Shown here piece after piece: positions 14,029-21,449 of a stretch of 22,267 nucleotides of DNA. Position 1 is the stretch's first letter; every line of letters starts with the position of its first letter. The DNA lies in the NCBI GenBank assembly GCA_038222225.1, contig JBBRHV010000029.1, forward strand, positions 1 to 22,267, in the 5' to 3' direction. Under the pieces are notes generated by a model, which saw only the letters and a program-made list of their open reading frames with translations, made no database searches and was not told the DNA's origin. The position numbers and the translations under genes are program-made. This DNA comes from JAKLFA01 sp038222225. GTDB lineage: Bacteria; Omnitrophota; Gorgyraeia; Zapsychrales; JANLHA01.

Positions 14029-14643
14029 ATGCAACCATTTACGACTCATACCGGAATTGCTGCTCCGCTGGACCGAAGCAATGTCGACACGGATATGATC
14101 ATTCCGAAGCAGTTTCTGAAAAAAATTGAAAGAACCGGTTTTGGAAAACACTTATTCCATGAACTGCGGTTCACGGATTATGACGGTACACAACCCAATC
14201 CTGATTTTGTGTTAAACCAAAAACCTTATGCGCAGGCAACGGTGCTCTTGGCTCGAGATAATTTCGGTTGCGGATCTTCCCGCGAGCATGCTCCCTGGGC
14301 TTTGGCGGATTATGGATTCCGTGTCATTGTCGCCCCGAGCTTTGCCGATATTTTTTACAATAACAGTTTAAAGAACGGGATTCTTCTGGTACGATTAAAC
14401 AGTGATTCAGTGGACAGCCTGTTTCAAGAAATCTTGAGCTCCCCGGGAACGCAGATTGCGGCGGATCTACCGGGTCAAACGATCATCAGCCCAAGCGGAA
14501 AAAAATTCGCATTCGAAATTAACGCCTTCGCCAAAGATTGTTTGTTGAAGGGACTGGATCACATCGGTTGGACATTGCAGTTTTCGGACAAGATCAGTTC
14601 TTATGAAAAACATCTGGCAGCCGAACGACCTTGGCTGGCATAG
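14029..14643 (+). CDS. leuD: 3-isopropylmalate dehydratase small subunit
   Basis: A 204-residue swivel-domain subunit that pairs with LeuC. Diagnostic segments are LDRSNVDTDMIIPKQFLK near the N-terminus, LARDNFGCGSSREHAPWAL (the substrate-binding GSSREH loop) and VIVAPSFADIFYNNSLKNGIL. The length is that of proteobacterial-type LeuD (~200) rather than the short ~165-residue type, consistent with the long LeuC next door. Purines just ahead of ATG 14029 (AAAAGGATAAAAT) give an AAGGA ribosome site. The stop is TAG at 14641-14643, 9 bases before aroC. No leuA or leuB lies in the window. Confidence 0.96.
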   Translation: MQPFTTHTGIAAPLDRSNVDTDMIIPKQFLKKIERTGFGKHLFHELRFTDYDGTQPNPDFVLNQKPYAQATVLLARDNFGCGSSREHAPWALADYGFRVIVAPSFADIFYNNSLKNGILLVRLNSDSVDSLFQEILSSPGTQIAADLPGQTIISPSGKKFAFEINAFAKDCLLKGLDHIGWTLQFSDKISSYEKHLAAERPWLA

Positions 14644-14652
14644 AAAGTAACC

Positions 14653-15717
14653 ATGGCTGGCAACACATTCGGACAACTTTTTCGCATGACCACCTTTGGC
14701 GAAAGCCATGGGGCCGCTATCGGTGTTGTGTTAGATGGCGTTCCGCCTAACATTGAGATTTCCGAAGTTGATATTCAAAAAGAACTGGACCGCCGTAAAC
14801 CGGGACAAAGTTCAGTCACGACTCCCCGTAAAGAAGCTGATCAAGCTGAAATTTTATCCGGTGTTTTTGAAGGAAAAACAACCGGAACCCCATTGGCCAT
14901 TCTGATCCGAAATTCAAATCAGGAATCCAAAGATTACAGTCATTTAAAAGACGTGTTCCGTCCGGGACACGCTGACTTCACCTATACCGCGAAATACGGT
15001 ATCCGTGACTATCGCGGAGGGGGACGTTCTTCCGGGCGTGAAACCGCCTGCCGTGTTGCCGCAGGTGCGGTCGCGAAAAAAATTCTTGCGGCCCTCGGCA
15101 TTCAGACAATTGCCTATACAAAATCAATCGGACCGATCCAAGCAAAAACGGTTGATCTGAAATTGATTGAGCAAAATCCGGTGCGGACCTGTGATCCAGC
15201 GGCTGCCCAGGAGATGATTCAATATATCGAAAAAGCAAAAACACAGGGCGATTCAGTCGGCGGCGTTGTCGAAGCGATTGTGCGGGGATGTCCGGCGGGA
15301 TTAGGCGACCCGATTTTCGACAAACTGAACGCACGCCTAGCACAGGCCATCTTTTCGATCGCGACGGTTAAGGCGCTTGAATTCGGCCAAGGATTTGCTG
15401 CTTCACAGATGCGCGGGTCAGAGCACAATGATGCGTTTATTGAGAAAAACGGAACCATTGTCACCGAAACCAACCACGCTGGTGGAATTTTGGGAGGGAT
15501 ATCTGACGGCGATGACATCCTCTTGAGGGTTGCCATTAAACCGCCGTCTTCCATTTCCCAACGTCAAAGAACAGTCACCAGCGAAGGAAAGCCACAGGAT
15601 ATTGAAGTCACCGGCCGGCATGACCCGTGTTTATGCCCGCGGATTGTTCCAGTGATCGAGGCGATGATCAATGTCACGCTTTTGGATTGCTGGCTTATTC
15701 AGAAAAGCATTCAATAA
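14653..15717 (+). CDS. aroC: Chorismate synthase
   Basis: A 354-residue enzyme that converts 5-enolpyruvylshikimate-3-phosphate to chorismate, the last step of the shikimate pathway, using reduced FMN. It has all three family signatures: FRMTTFGESHGAAIGVVLDG at residues 11-30, the GHADFTYTAKYGIRDYRGGG and SSGRETACRVAAGA segments, and RHDPCLCPRIVPVIEAM near the C-terminus. TNHAGGILGGISDGDDIL and KPPSSISQRQRTV are also conserved. It begins 9 bases after leuD with only a weak upstream GAAAG, so translation may be coupled. Its place after leuD suggests a combined amino-acid biosynthesis transcript. Confidence 0.97.
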   Translation: MAGNTFGQLFRMTTFGESHGAAIGVVLDGVPPNIEISEVDIQKELDRRKPGQSSVTTPRKEADQAEILSGVFEGKTTGTPLAILIRNSNQESKDYSHLKDVFRPGHADFTYTAKYGIRDYRGGGRSSGRETACRVAAGAVAKKILAALGIQTIAYTKSIGPIQAKTVDLKLIEQNPVRTCDPAAAQEMIQYIEKAKTQGDSVGGVVEAIVRGCPAGLGDPIFDKLNARLAQAIFSIATVKALEFGQGFAASQMRGSEHNDAFIEKNGTIVTETNHAGGILGGISDGDDILLRVAIKPPSSISQRQRTVTSEGKPQDIEVTGRHDPCLCPRIVPVIEAMINVTLLDCWLIQKSIQ

Positions 15718-15730
15718 CGCATTCATTTCT

Positions 15731-16597
15731 ATGAAATCAAAACAGTCCAAAGCCATTCTAATTACCGGTTGCTCCAGCGGGTTCGGGCTTCTGGCCGCTG
15801 CGCGTTTAGCCTCCCGGGGACACCATGTCTATGCGACGATGCGCAATCTGAACAAGCAAGGCGCCCTGATCAATGAGCTTAAAGAGCGCAAGGCAGATGC
15901 AAAAATTTTTAAAATGGATGTCTGTGATCTCGCTTCCATTGAACCTGTCATAAACGAAATCGGAGCTGATCACGGCCATTTGGATGTGCTGGTGAATAAT
16001 GCCGGTTATGCCATCGGCGGTTATTTCGAGGATCTGACCCAGGACGAAATCCGCCAACAGATGGAAACGAATTTCTTCGGCGTGCAAAATGTCACGCGGG
16101 CAGCTATTCCGCTGATGCGCCCGCAAGGCTCAGGTCAAATCATCAATATTTCCAGTGTTTCCGGGCGGTACGGTTCACCTGCGTTTGGCGCGTATAATGC
16201 CAGCAAATGGGCCTTGGAAGGTTTTTCAGAGAGTTTATATCATGAGCTCAAACCGTTCGGCATTCACGTTGTTCTGATCGAGCCGGGGGCCTATAAAACA
16301 AAAATTTTCGGAGACAATCAGCAGGTTGCCGCCAATTTTGATAATGAAGAAAGTCCTTATTTTGCCCGTTCTCATTTTTTGAAAACAATGATCGCTGAGC
16401 GTTTAGAAGACAATTACCGCGACCCTGAAGATATTCCGGCGCTGATTGAACGGGTGATCAAGACCCCTAATCCGACCTTGCGCTATATTCCGGAGCTGGA
16501 AAGCCGTTTGCAGATCGCCCTGCGTGAATACCTGCCGTTTAAACTCTACAGCTGGATCTATCAGAAAGTGCTGTTTAAAGGCTTCAAGCAACCCTAA
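15731..16597 (+). CDS. Short-chain dehydrogenase/reductase
   Basis: 288 residues from the ATG at 15731. The frame also opens earlier at 15671, but that would overlap aroC, and MKSKQSKAILITGCSSGFG is a normal SDR beginning. Classical SDR features are present: the cofactor loop TGCSSGFG at residues 12-19, NNAGYAIGG, the serine strand IINISSVSGRYG, and the catalytic YxxxK as Y155-K159 (AYNASKWALEGF). VVLIEPGAYKTKIF follows the active site. A basic residue after the first strand (ATMRN) would favour NADP(H). The substrate is unknown. It lies 13 bases after aroC, and its TAA overlaps the stop of the converging metallo-hydrolase gene. Confidence 0.9.
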   Translation: MKSKQSKAILITGCSSGFGLLAAARLASRGHHVYATMRNLNKQGALINELKERKADAKIFKMDVCDLASIEPVINEIGADHGHLDVLVNNAGYAIGGYFEDLTQDEIRQQMETNFFGVQNVTRAAIPLMRPQGSGQIINISSVSGRYGSPAFGAYNASKWALEGFSESLYHELKPFGIHVVLIEPGAYKTKIFGDNQQVAANFDNEESPYFARSHFLKTMIAERLEDNYRDPEDIPALIERVIKTPNPTLRYIPELESRLQIALREYLPFKLYSWIYQKVLFKGFKQP

Positions 16598-17232
16598 CAT
16601 CCCATTCGGCGTTCAAGGAAATCTTTTCTGTCGCCACAGGTGAGATACGGATTTGTCTGCTTTTGTTCCCCTAAGCTTGCGGATGCCGCCGGGCCGTAGC
16701 TGTGCCCGGGGCAAACGATCAGCTCATCCGGGAGTTTTTTAATAATGTGATACAGGGTTTCATACATTTGTTCGGGATCGCCGCCGGGAAGGTCGCATCG
16801 CCCGCACCCATTAATAAAAAGGGTGTCTCCGGTGATCAGGAAATTGCCGGCCTGAAAGCACATGCCGCCTGGCGTGTGGCCAGGAGTGGAGAGACAATCA
16901 ATCTCAATCCTTCCAACCAGAATTTTTTCACCGTCAGAAAGCAGATGCAGCTTTTGAAGATGCGGCATGTAAAACGGGGCTTCGTTCTTTGAAATGTACG
17001 CGGGGATATCGAGCCGTTTGGAAAGTCCAGCCGCGCCTTCCATATGATCGGGATGGCCATGCGTCAAAAGGATCATAGCAATTTGCAGATCATCTTTCTC
17101 AGCCTCTTCCAGCAACCGGACCATGTCCCAAGCCGGATCAACGACAGCAACCATGCGTGTTTTCGCGCATCCAACGAAATACTGAAAATTTTGCATGGGG
17201 CCAATTTCTATCTGCTTTAAGTAAACATCCAT
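16594..17232 (-). CDS. Metallo-beta-lactamase-fold hydrolase (glyoxalase II-like)
   Basis: 212 residues with the complete metal site of the glyoxalase II/ETHE1 group: THGHPDH (His58, His60, Asp62, His63), His119 in STPGHTPGG, Asp136 in ITGDTLF and His177 in CPGHSYG. The GCGRCDLPGGDPEQMYETL segment after the bridging Asp occurs in hydroxyacylglutathione hydrolase-like and persulfide-dioxygenase-like proteins. The C-terminal substrate domain of true glyoxalase II is absent, so a generic thioester or persulfide hydrolase role is safer. GGGAGG sits about 7 bases ahead of the ATG at 17232. The stop codon overlaps the stop of the converging SDR gene, leaving no room for a terminator between them. 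Confidence 0.9.
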   Translation of the reverse strand: MDVYLKQIEIGPMQNFQYFVGCAKTRMVAVVDPAWDMVRLLEEAEKDDLQIAMILLTHGHPDHMEGAAGLSKRLDIPAYISKNEAPFYMPHLQKLHLLSDGEKILVGRIEIDCLSTPGHTPGGMCFQAGNFLITGDTLFINGCGRCDLPGGDPEQMYETLYHIIKKLPDELIVCPGHSYGPAASASLGEQKQTNPYLTCGDRKDFLERRMGC

Positions 17233-17254
17233 AGGAAACCTCCCATTGTTAAGC

Positions 17255-17283
17255 TTGCTTTGGCCTGCAAGCTATACTATAAT
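17255..17283 (+). promoter_or_regulatory. Promoter of thiC with a dyad over the -35 element
   Basis: TTGCTT (17255-17260) and a perfect TATAAT (17278-17283) are 17 bases apart. A 7-bp inverted repeat, AGCTTGC (17252-17258) and GCAAGCT (17267-17273) around an 8-base gap, covers the -35 element and could be an operator. Transcription would start near 17290, only about 26 bases before thiC, which is too short for a TPP riboswitch. Confidence 0.65.
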
Positions 17284-17315
17284 GCTTCAAACTCTTTTTC
17301 GTCAATAAGGAATAC

Positions 17316-18947
17316 ATGATGAGCCAAAATGGTTGTAATTTTCTGGATCTTAATTTTGATTTCCCGTCAGGGATTGAGAAATCCTTTCATAACGGAACCC
17401 TTTATCCAAATCTTCGCGTGCCCTATCGAAAGGTCTCTTTGGAGGTCCGAAAAGACCCGCTGGAACTCTATGATGTTTCCGGTCCGTTTGCCGATCCTCA
17501 GATGACCGTTGATATTTCCAGGGGAATAGCAAAAATCCGCAACGCATGGATTTCCCAGAACCCCGATGTGATCGAATCCGAAGCGCCAACCGCGACCACC
17601 ATGAAGGATTTCAAGGGTTCGCACCGGATTCGAAAAGCTTCCAACGGTAAAAACATTACCCAGCTTCATTATGCCCGCAAGGGTCAAGTGACTCCGGAGA
17701 TGGAATTTGTCGCGATCCGTGAAGGCCTGGATCCTGAGTTTGTCCGCAAGGAAGTGGCGGAAGGCCGCGCGATCATTCCCGTTAATATTAATCACCCCGA
17801 ATGTGAGCCGATGATCATTGGACGGAATTTTTACGTGAAGATCAATGCCAATATCGGGAACTCTGCGATCCGCTCGTCGATCCTGGAAGAAGTTGAAAAA
17901 ATGGTGTGGTCCATCCGCTGGGGCGGGGACACCGTGATGGATTTATCCACCGGCAACGACATCAATGAAACACGCCAATGGATCCTGCGCAATGCCCCGG
18001 TACCGATCGGAACGGTCCCGATTTATCAGGCACTTGAAAAGGTGGGAGGCTGCATTGAAAAGCTCTCCTGGGAGGCTTATCGCGAAACGATTATTGAGCA
18101 GGCCGAGCAGGGAGTAGATTATTTCACAATTCATGCCGGACTTCTGCGCGATTATGTTCCGATGACAACAAAACGAAAAGTCGGCATTGTTTCACGGGGC
18201 GGGTCCATTTTAGCGAAATGGTGCATGCTCCACAATCAGGAAAATTTTCTTTATACGCATTTCGAGGACATTTGTGAAATCCTTAAAGAATATGACGTGG
18301 CTATTTCTTTAGGTGACGGCCTGCGACCCGGAAGTATTGCCGATGCCAATGACGAAGCACAGTTTGCGGAGCTCAAAACATTGGGCGACTTAACATTGAC
18401 GGCATGGAAGCATGACATTCAGGTTATGATCGAAGGCCCGGGCCATGTTCCGCTCAACCAGATCCGTGAAAACATGGAAAAACAAATTCAGCTGTGTCAT
18501 GATGCGCCCTTTTATACTCTGGGGCCTCTGCCTTTGGATGTGGCGGCTGGCTATGATCATATCGCATCCGCCATTGGCGCTGCCATGATCGGCTGGCTGG
18601 GAACAGCGATGCTCTGCTATGTCACTCCCAAAGAACATCTGGGCCTGCCGGACCGGGACGATGTGAAAGAGGGCATTATCGCGCATAAGATCGCCGCTCA
18701 CGCGGCCGATCTTGCCAAAGGGCATCCGACGGCAAAACAGTGGGATGACGCCATGTCCGACGCGAGGTTTCACTTTAAATGGCGCGATCAATTCAAATTG
18801 GCGATCGATTCCCAGAGAGCAGAAGCATTTCACGATCAGGCCCTGCCGGAGGAAGAAAAAAAACAGGCGGAATTCTGTTCCATGTGCGGTCCGGATTTTT
18901 GCTCGATGAAGATATCCCACGAGATCCGCGCTCAGTCTAACCAGTGA
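17316..18947 (+). CDS. thiC: Phosphomethylpyrimidine synthase
   Basis: A 543-residue radical SAM enzyme that rearranges aminoimidazole ribotide into hydroxymethylpyrimidine phosphate for thiamine. The cluster-binding CxxCx4C lies at the C-terminus (Cys521, Cys524, Cys529 in CSMCGPDFC), as is typical of ThiC. Conserved barrel segments include KINANIGNSAI, WGGDTVMDLSTG, APVPIGTVPIYQA, SRGGSILAKWCM, SLGDGLRPGSIADA, MIEGPGHVPLNQI and GPLPLDVAAGYDHIASAIG. AAGGA at 17307-17311 fits either of two adjacent ATGs (17316, 17319). The N-terminal domain is slightly short relative to the ~600-residue proteobacterial enzymes. It has its own promoter and no recognisable TPP riboswitch. No other thi gene is nearby. 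A pseudopilin gene follows 33 bases after the stop. Confidence 0.97.
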   Translation: MMSQNGCNFLDLNFDFPSGIEKSFHNGTLYPNLRVPYRKVSLEVRKDPLELYDVSGPFADPQMTVDISRGIAKIRNAWISQNPDVIESEAPTATTMKDFKGSHRIRKASNGKNITQLHYARKGQVTPEMEFVAIREGLDPEFVRKEVAEGRAIIPVNINHPECEPMIIGRNFYVKINANIGNSAIRSSILEEVEKMVWSIRWGGDTVMDLSTGNDINETRQWILRNAPVPIGTVPIYQALEKVGGCIEKLSWEAYRETIIEQAEQGVDYFTIHAGLLRDYVPMTTKRKVGIVSRGGSILAKWCMLHNQENFLYTHFEDICEILKEYDVAISLGDGLRPGSIADANDEAQFAELKTLGDLTLTAWKHDIQVMIEGPGHVPLNQIRENMEKQIQLCHDAPFYTLGPLPLDVAAGYDHIASAIGAAMIGWLGTAMLCYVTPKEHLGLPDRDDVKEGIIAHKIAAHAADLAKGHPTAKQWDDAMSDARFHFKWRDQFKLAIDSQRAEAFHDQALPEEEKKQAEFCSMCGPDFCSMKISHEIRAQSNQ

Positions 18948-18980
18948 GAACATTGCTGAAGGTCAAACGAGGAGGCTGGC

Positions 18981-19442
18981 ATGCAGAAAACATCTAAAGC
19001 ATTTACCCTGATTGAAATCATGGTCACTGTTGTGATTATCGGAGCGATCGCAGCCGCAGCGCTTGTTGGTTACCGCAAAACAATGGGTATGGCTTATGAG
19101 CGCCGGATTATGAATAATATGCGTTTGATTATCGCCGCATACGACATCTATTTTATCAAACGAGGATTTTATCCGCCGGATGGACTTATAGAGCTCCCCA
19201 CCATCAAGACTCGCCTGCAAAATTTTGTTACATTGAATATTGAACCGGAATCGACAAATGAGAGATACGAATACCGCTACAATTCCGCGACACAGGGCTA
19301 TGAACTGATAGGGCTTCCGGCTTTTTCCATTCTAGGATATTCCTGCCAAGCCACCTACACCAAACGGCCAGTCTCGCCTTTGAAAGAGATCATTTGTGTC
19401 AAATCAGGGGACTGCAAGGTCATCCCGCCGTCCTGTTTTTAA
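18981..19442 (+). CDS. Type IV pilin / type II secretion pseudopilin-like protein
   Basis: A 153-residue protein with a prepilin signal: six residues, then Ala7-Phe8-Thr-Leu-Ile-Glu12, with the +5 Glu in place and Ala rather than the usual Gly before the cleavage point. A hydrophobic helix follows to about residue 32 (EIMVTVVIIGAIAAAALVGY). The C-terminal domain is short, with an FYPPDGLIELP segment that resembles the calcium-loop/minor-pilin region of GspG-like proteins (x-YP-x-x-G). Four cysteines occur near the end (SCQ, ICV, DCK, SCF) and could form disulfides. AGGAGG at 18970-18975 lies 5 bases from the ATG. It is in the same direction as thiC and 33 bases after it, so it may be co-transcribed, but the functions do not match. 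No secretion ATPase or prepilin peptidase is in the window. Confidence 0.8.
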   Translation: MQKTSKAFTLIEIMVTVVIIGAIAAAALVGYRKTMGMAYERRIMNNMRLIIAAYDIYFIKRGFYPPDGLIELPTIKTRLQNFVTLNIEPESTNERYEYRYNSATQGYELIGLPAFSILGYSCQATYTKRPVSPLKEIICVKSGDCKVIPPSCF

Positions 19443-19459
19443 AGGATGGCGAAACAAGA

Positions 19460-21280
19460 TTACGAAGCGGCGAAAGCCAACTGATACTGTGTCATGAAGT
19501 TTTCCAGGTGGGTTTGAAGTTCCTCGAGTTGTTTCACCGCGTTCTCTCCGAAAATCTGGGCGGATTCACATGTGTCATCGAATAGAACACTGTAATACCG
19601 GATTCCATCATCTAAATTTTTGCAAAACTGCTCCGCATATTTTTTCTGTTTAACATCCATCTGCGGAACGATCTCCTGAACATAATGGCTGAGATGCTCA
19701 ATATTTAAAGCCAGTTCCTTGATGAACAGGTTAGGTCGCGGTTTGCTGTTGAGAACCGAAATTCGTCCGTAAATATGATCTATCATTTCCTTCAGCGTCA
19801 CTTCTTTTGAAAAATAGGCAAGATTCGGCCCGGGACAGACCGCAACCGGCTGACTCTTATCTGGAATAATGCCGTATTTTTGTAAAACCCCGTTTCCCAG
19901 TTGATGGCAGATACACGCTTTGGCAGTAATCAAATCAAATTGTCGTTTAAATTCCGCATCCGGCAAGTTGAGCTGTTTTAACGCCTTGATCTTTTTAGTC
20001 TGATAAACAACAGACGCCGGGCAGAGCGGCTTTCCGAATTCCGTGTTGAACGCCAGCGTTGCTTTGACGCAGGCCGCCCCAGGCGTTCCGGCGTTGATCC
20101 GTCGGCGTTTATCTTCTTCCGAAGAACTGCCATGTAAATTATTAAAGGGAATACCCAGCGGAGAGGAGTCGCTGATATACAAATCATCTTCCTCGGCAGC
20201 GATCAACTTTTGCAGTGTTTCATGATCCACATTGGTGGCTTGCGGGCAGAGCAGAAACGGCGTTCCCCAGCCGGTTGAATAGAGATCATAGCTCTCACGC
20301 AAAAATTTGTCTTCTGCGGCCGTACCGATCCCGCCCTGTGCGGTGATATTGAATGTGGGCATGACCCCCGGAAGCGGCATATTTTTCGATTCAAGGGCAG
20401 CTTGATACAATTTTTTGAGTTGCTGAAACAGTTCTTCCCGCTGGCTCTTAAACTCCTCCAGAATCGGCCCCATGAGATAACCGCCGGAAGAAAACGCGTG
20501 TCCGCCACAGTTTAAGCCGGACTCCACACGGAATTCCGAAACCCACAAACCTTTTTTTGCGAAAATTTTTCCCTGGATCAAGGATGATCGGAAGTCGCTG
20601 ACCTTAAGGACGATGCGTTTTTTGATCTCACCCGACGCATCGGCATAGAAATCTTTGAATTGCTCAACATAGGTATACAGCCTCTGATTTAAACCGGCTG
20701 AAAAAACAATGGCCGACTTCAGCGAACTTTCGGCATATCCGCGAAGATTAGCAAGCGCCTCAGAAAATTCGTTGTAGGCTGGCTGCCCATTTTCATCATA
20801 GACCGGCTTATCAAGCTTAGTCATGATATTGACATCAATACTGCCGGGCTGCATTTTGTTGCGCAGTTCTTTTTGAATGGTCGCCTTTTCAGCGCCTTCC
20901 GGTAAGGCCATCATACGCAGATATATTTTCTTGAGAGCAGAAGTTTCGGGAAGAAGTTCATAATATTTATGAATCTCACTGCCGACTTCAAAGGCAGAAT
21001 CGCGGAGGTCTTCGAACTGCCGCTTAACGAGCTTATCCAACAAATTCAGGTATTCCGTGACTCTGTGGGCGCGCCGGTCCGGGTCCGTCTTCTCAATCGG
21101 GACATACGGTTCACCGAATTTTTCAGCATAAAATTTACGCATTTGCTCGATCAGCGTGTCATCAACCAGAGAGATAACGGAAGAAATGCCGTACTTTGCA
21201 ACCTTGAGGGGGCTGTCAATCGTAAACCCTGTACCCATAACCGGAATATGAAAGGTGTGCCCTATATTTTCTTTAGACAT
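19460..21280 (-). CDS. Large conserved-looking protein, possible nitronate-monooxygenase-like TIM barrel, unknown function
   Basis: I do not recognise this 606-residue protein as a named family. The order of motifs is suggestive of FMN-binding barrels of the nitronate monooxygenase/IMPDH type: HIPVMGTGFTIDSPLKVAKY (11-30), GSIDVNIMTKLDKPVY (146-161), IVFSAGLNQRLYTYVEQ (191-207), KRIVLKVSDFRSSL then ESGLNCGGHA (221-262), FNITAQGGIGTAAEDKFL (310-327) and GWGTPFLLCPQATNVD (337-352). The GGIGT step fits a phosphate-binding loop. The C-terminal third is unlike known enzymes I can name: GTPGAACVKATLAFN, KACICHQLGNGVL (Cys456, Cys458) and VAVCPGPNLAYF (Cys482), then a helical tail. Nine cysteines lie from residue 258 on. 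No signal peptide or membrane helix is evident. AGGA precedes the ATG by ~7 bases. It converges on the pilin gene with a 17-base gap and diverges from trxB. Confidence 0.7.
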   Translation of the reverse strand: MSKENIGHTFHIPVMGTGFTIDSPLKVAKYGISSVISLVDDTLIEQMRKFYAEKFGEPYVPIEKTDPDRRAHRVTEYLNLLDKLVKRQFEDLRDSAFEVGSEIHKYYELLPETSALKKIYLRMMALPEGAEKATIQKELRNKMQPGSIDVNIMTKLDKPVYDENGQPAYNEFSEALANLRGYAESSLKSAIVFSAGLNQRLYTYVEQFKDFYADASGEIKKRIVLKVSDFRSSLIQGKIFAKKGLWVSEFRVESGLNCGGHAFSSGGYLMGPILEEFKSQREELFQQLKKLYQAALESKNMPLPGVMPTFNITAQGGIGTAAEDKFLRESYDLYSTGWGTPFLLCPQATNVDHETLQKLIAAEEDDLYISDSSPLGIPFNNLHGSSSEEDKRRRINAGTPGAACVKATLAFNTEFGKPLCPASVVYQTKKIKALKQLNLPDAEFKRQFDLITAKACICHQLGNGVLQKYGIIPDKSQPVAVCPGPNLAYFSKEVTLKEMIDHIYGRISVLNSKPRPNLFIKELALNIEHLSHYVQEIVPQMDVKQKKYAEQFCKNLDDGIRYYSVLFDDTCESAQIFGENAVKQLEELQTHLENFMTQYQLAFAAS

Positions 21281-21313
21281 TTAAAAATCCTACTTGTATT
21301 TATAATTTACATA

Positions 21314-21341
21314 ATTTTACACGAAATCGCATAGCTTGCAA
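21314..21341 (-). promoter_or_regulatory. Candidate promoter of the 606-residue gene
   Basis: On the minus strand TTGCAA (21341-21336) and TAAAAT (21319-21314) are 16 bases apart. They lie 33-60 bases ahead of the start at 21280, in the only AT-rich gap available to this gene. Confidence 0.45.
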
Positions 21342-21393
21342 GAAATTTATCTGCAATAAATCAATCCCCGGATGGACTAAAGTAGACATTTTA

Positions 21394-21422
21394 TTGCTTA
21401 GTCGTTTTTTTTGTATTAGAAT
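21394..21422 (+). promoter_or_regulatory. Promoter of trxB
   Basis: TTGCTT (21394-21399) and TAGAAT (21417-21422) are separated by 17 bases that include a T-run. Transcription would begin near 21429, ~20 bases ahead of the trxB ATG. The -35 hexamer is identical to the one ahead of thiC. Confidence 0.6.
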
Positions 21423-21449
21423 GACAGCACTTTAACGGAAAGGATTCGC

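Noticed and set aside
17233..17316. TPP riboswitch upstream of thiC
   Set aside because: No conserved core sequences or characteristic stems are visible and the leader is too short.
18390..18953. 187-residue reading frame antisense to thiC
   Set aside because: It lies wholly inside thiC, has no recognisable motifs or ribosome site, and is explained as a shadow of thiC codon usage.
13931..18980. Identical GGAGGCTGGC at 13931-13940 and 18971-18980
   Set aside because: The second is the ribosome site of the pilin gene and the first lies in a gap. A 10-base match between two places in a 22-kb window is expected by chance.
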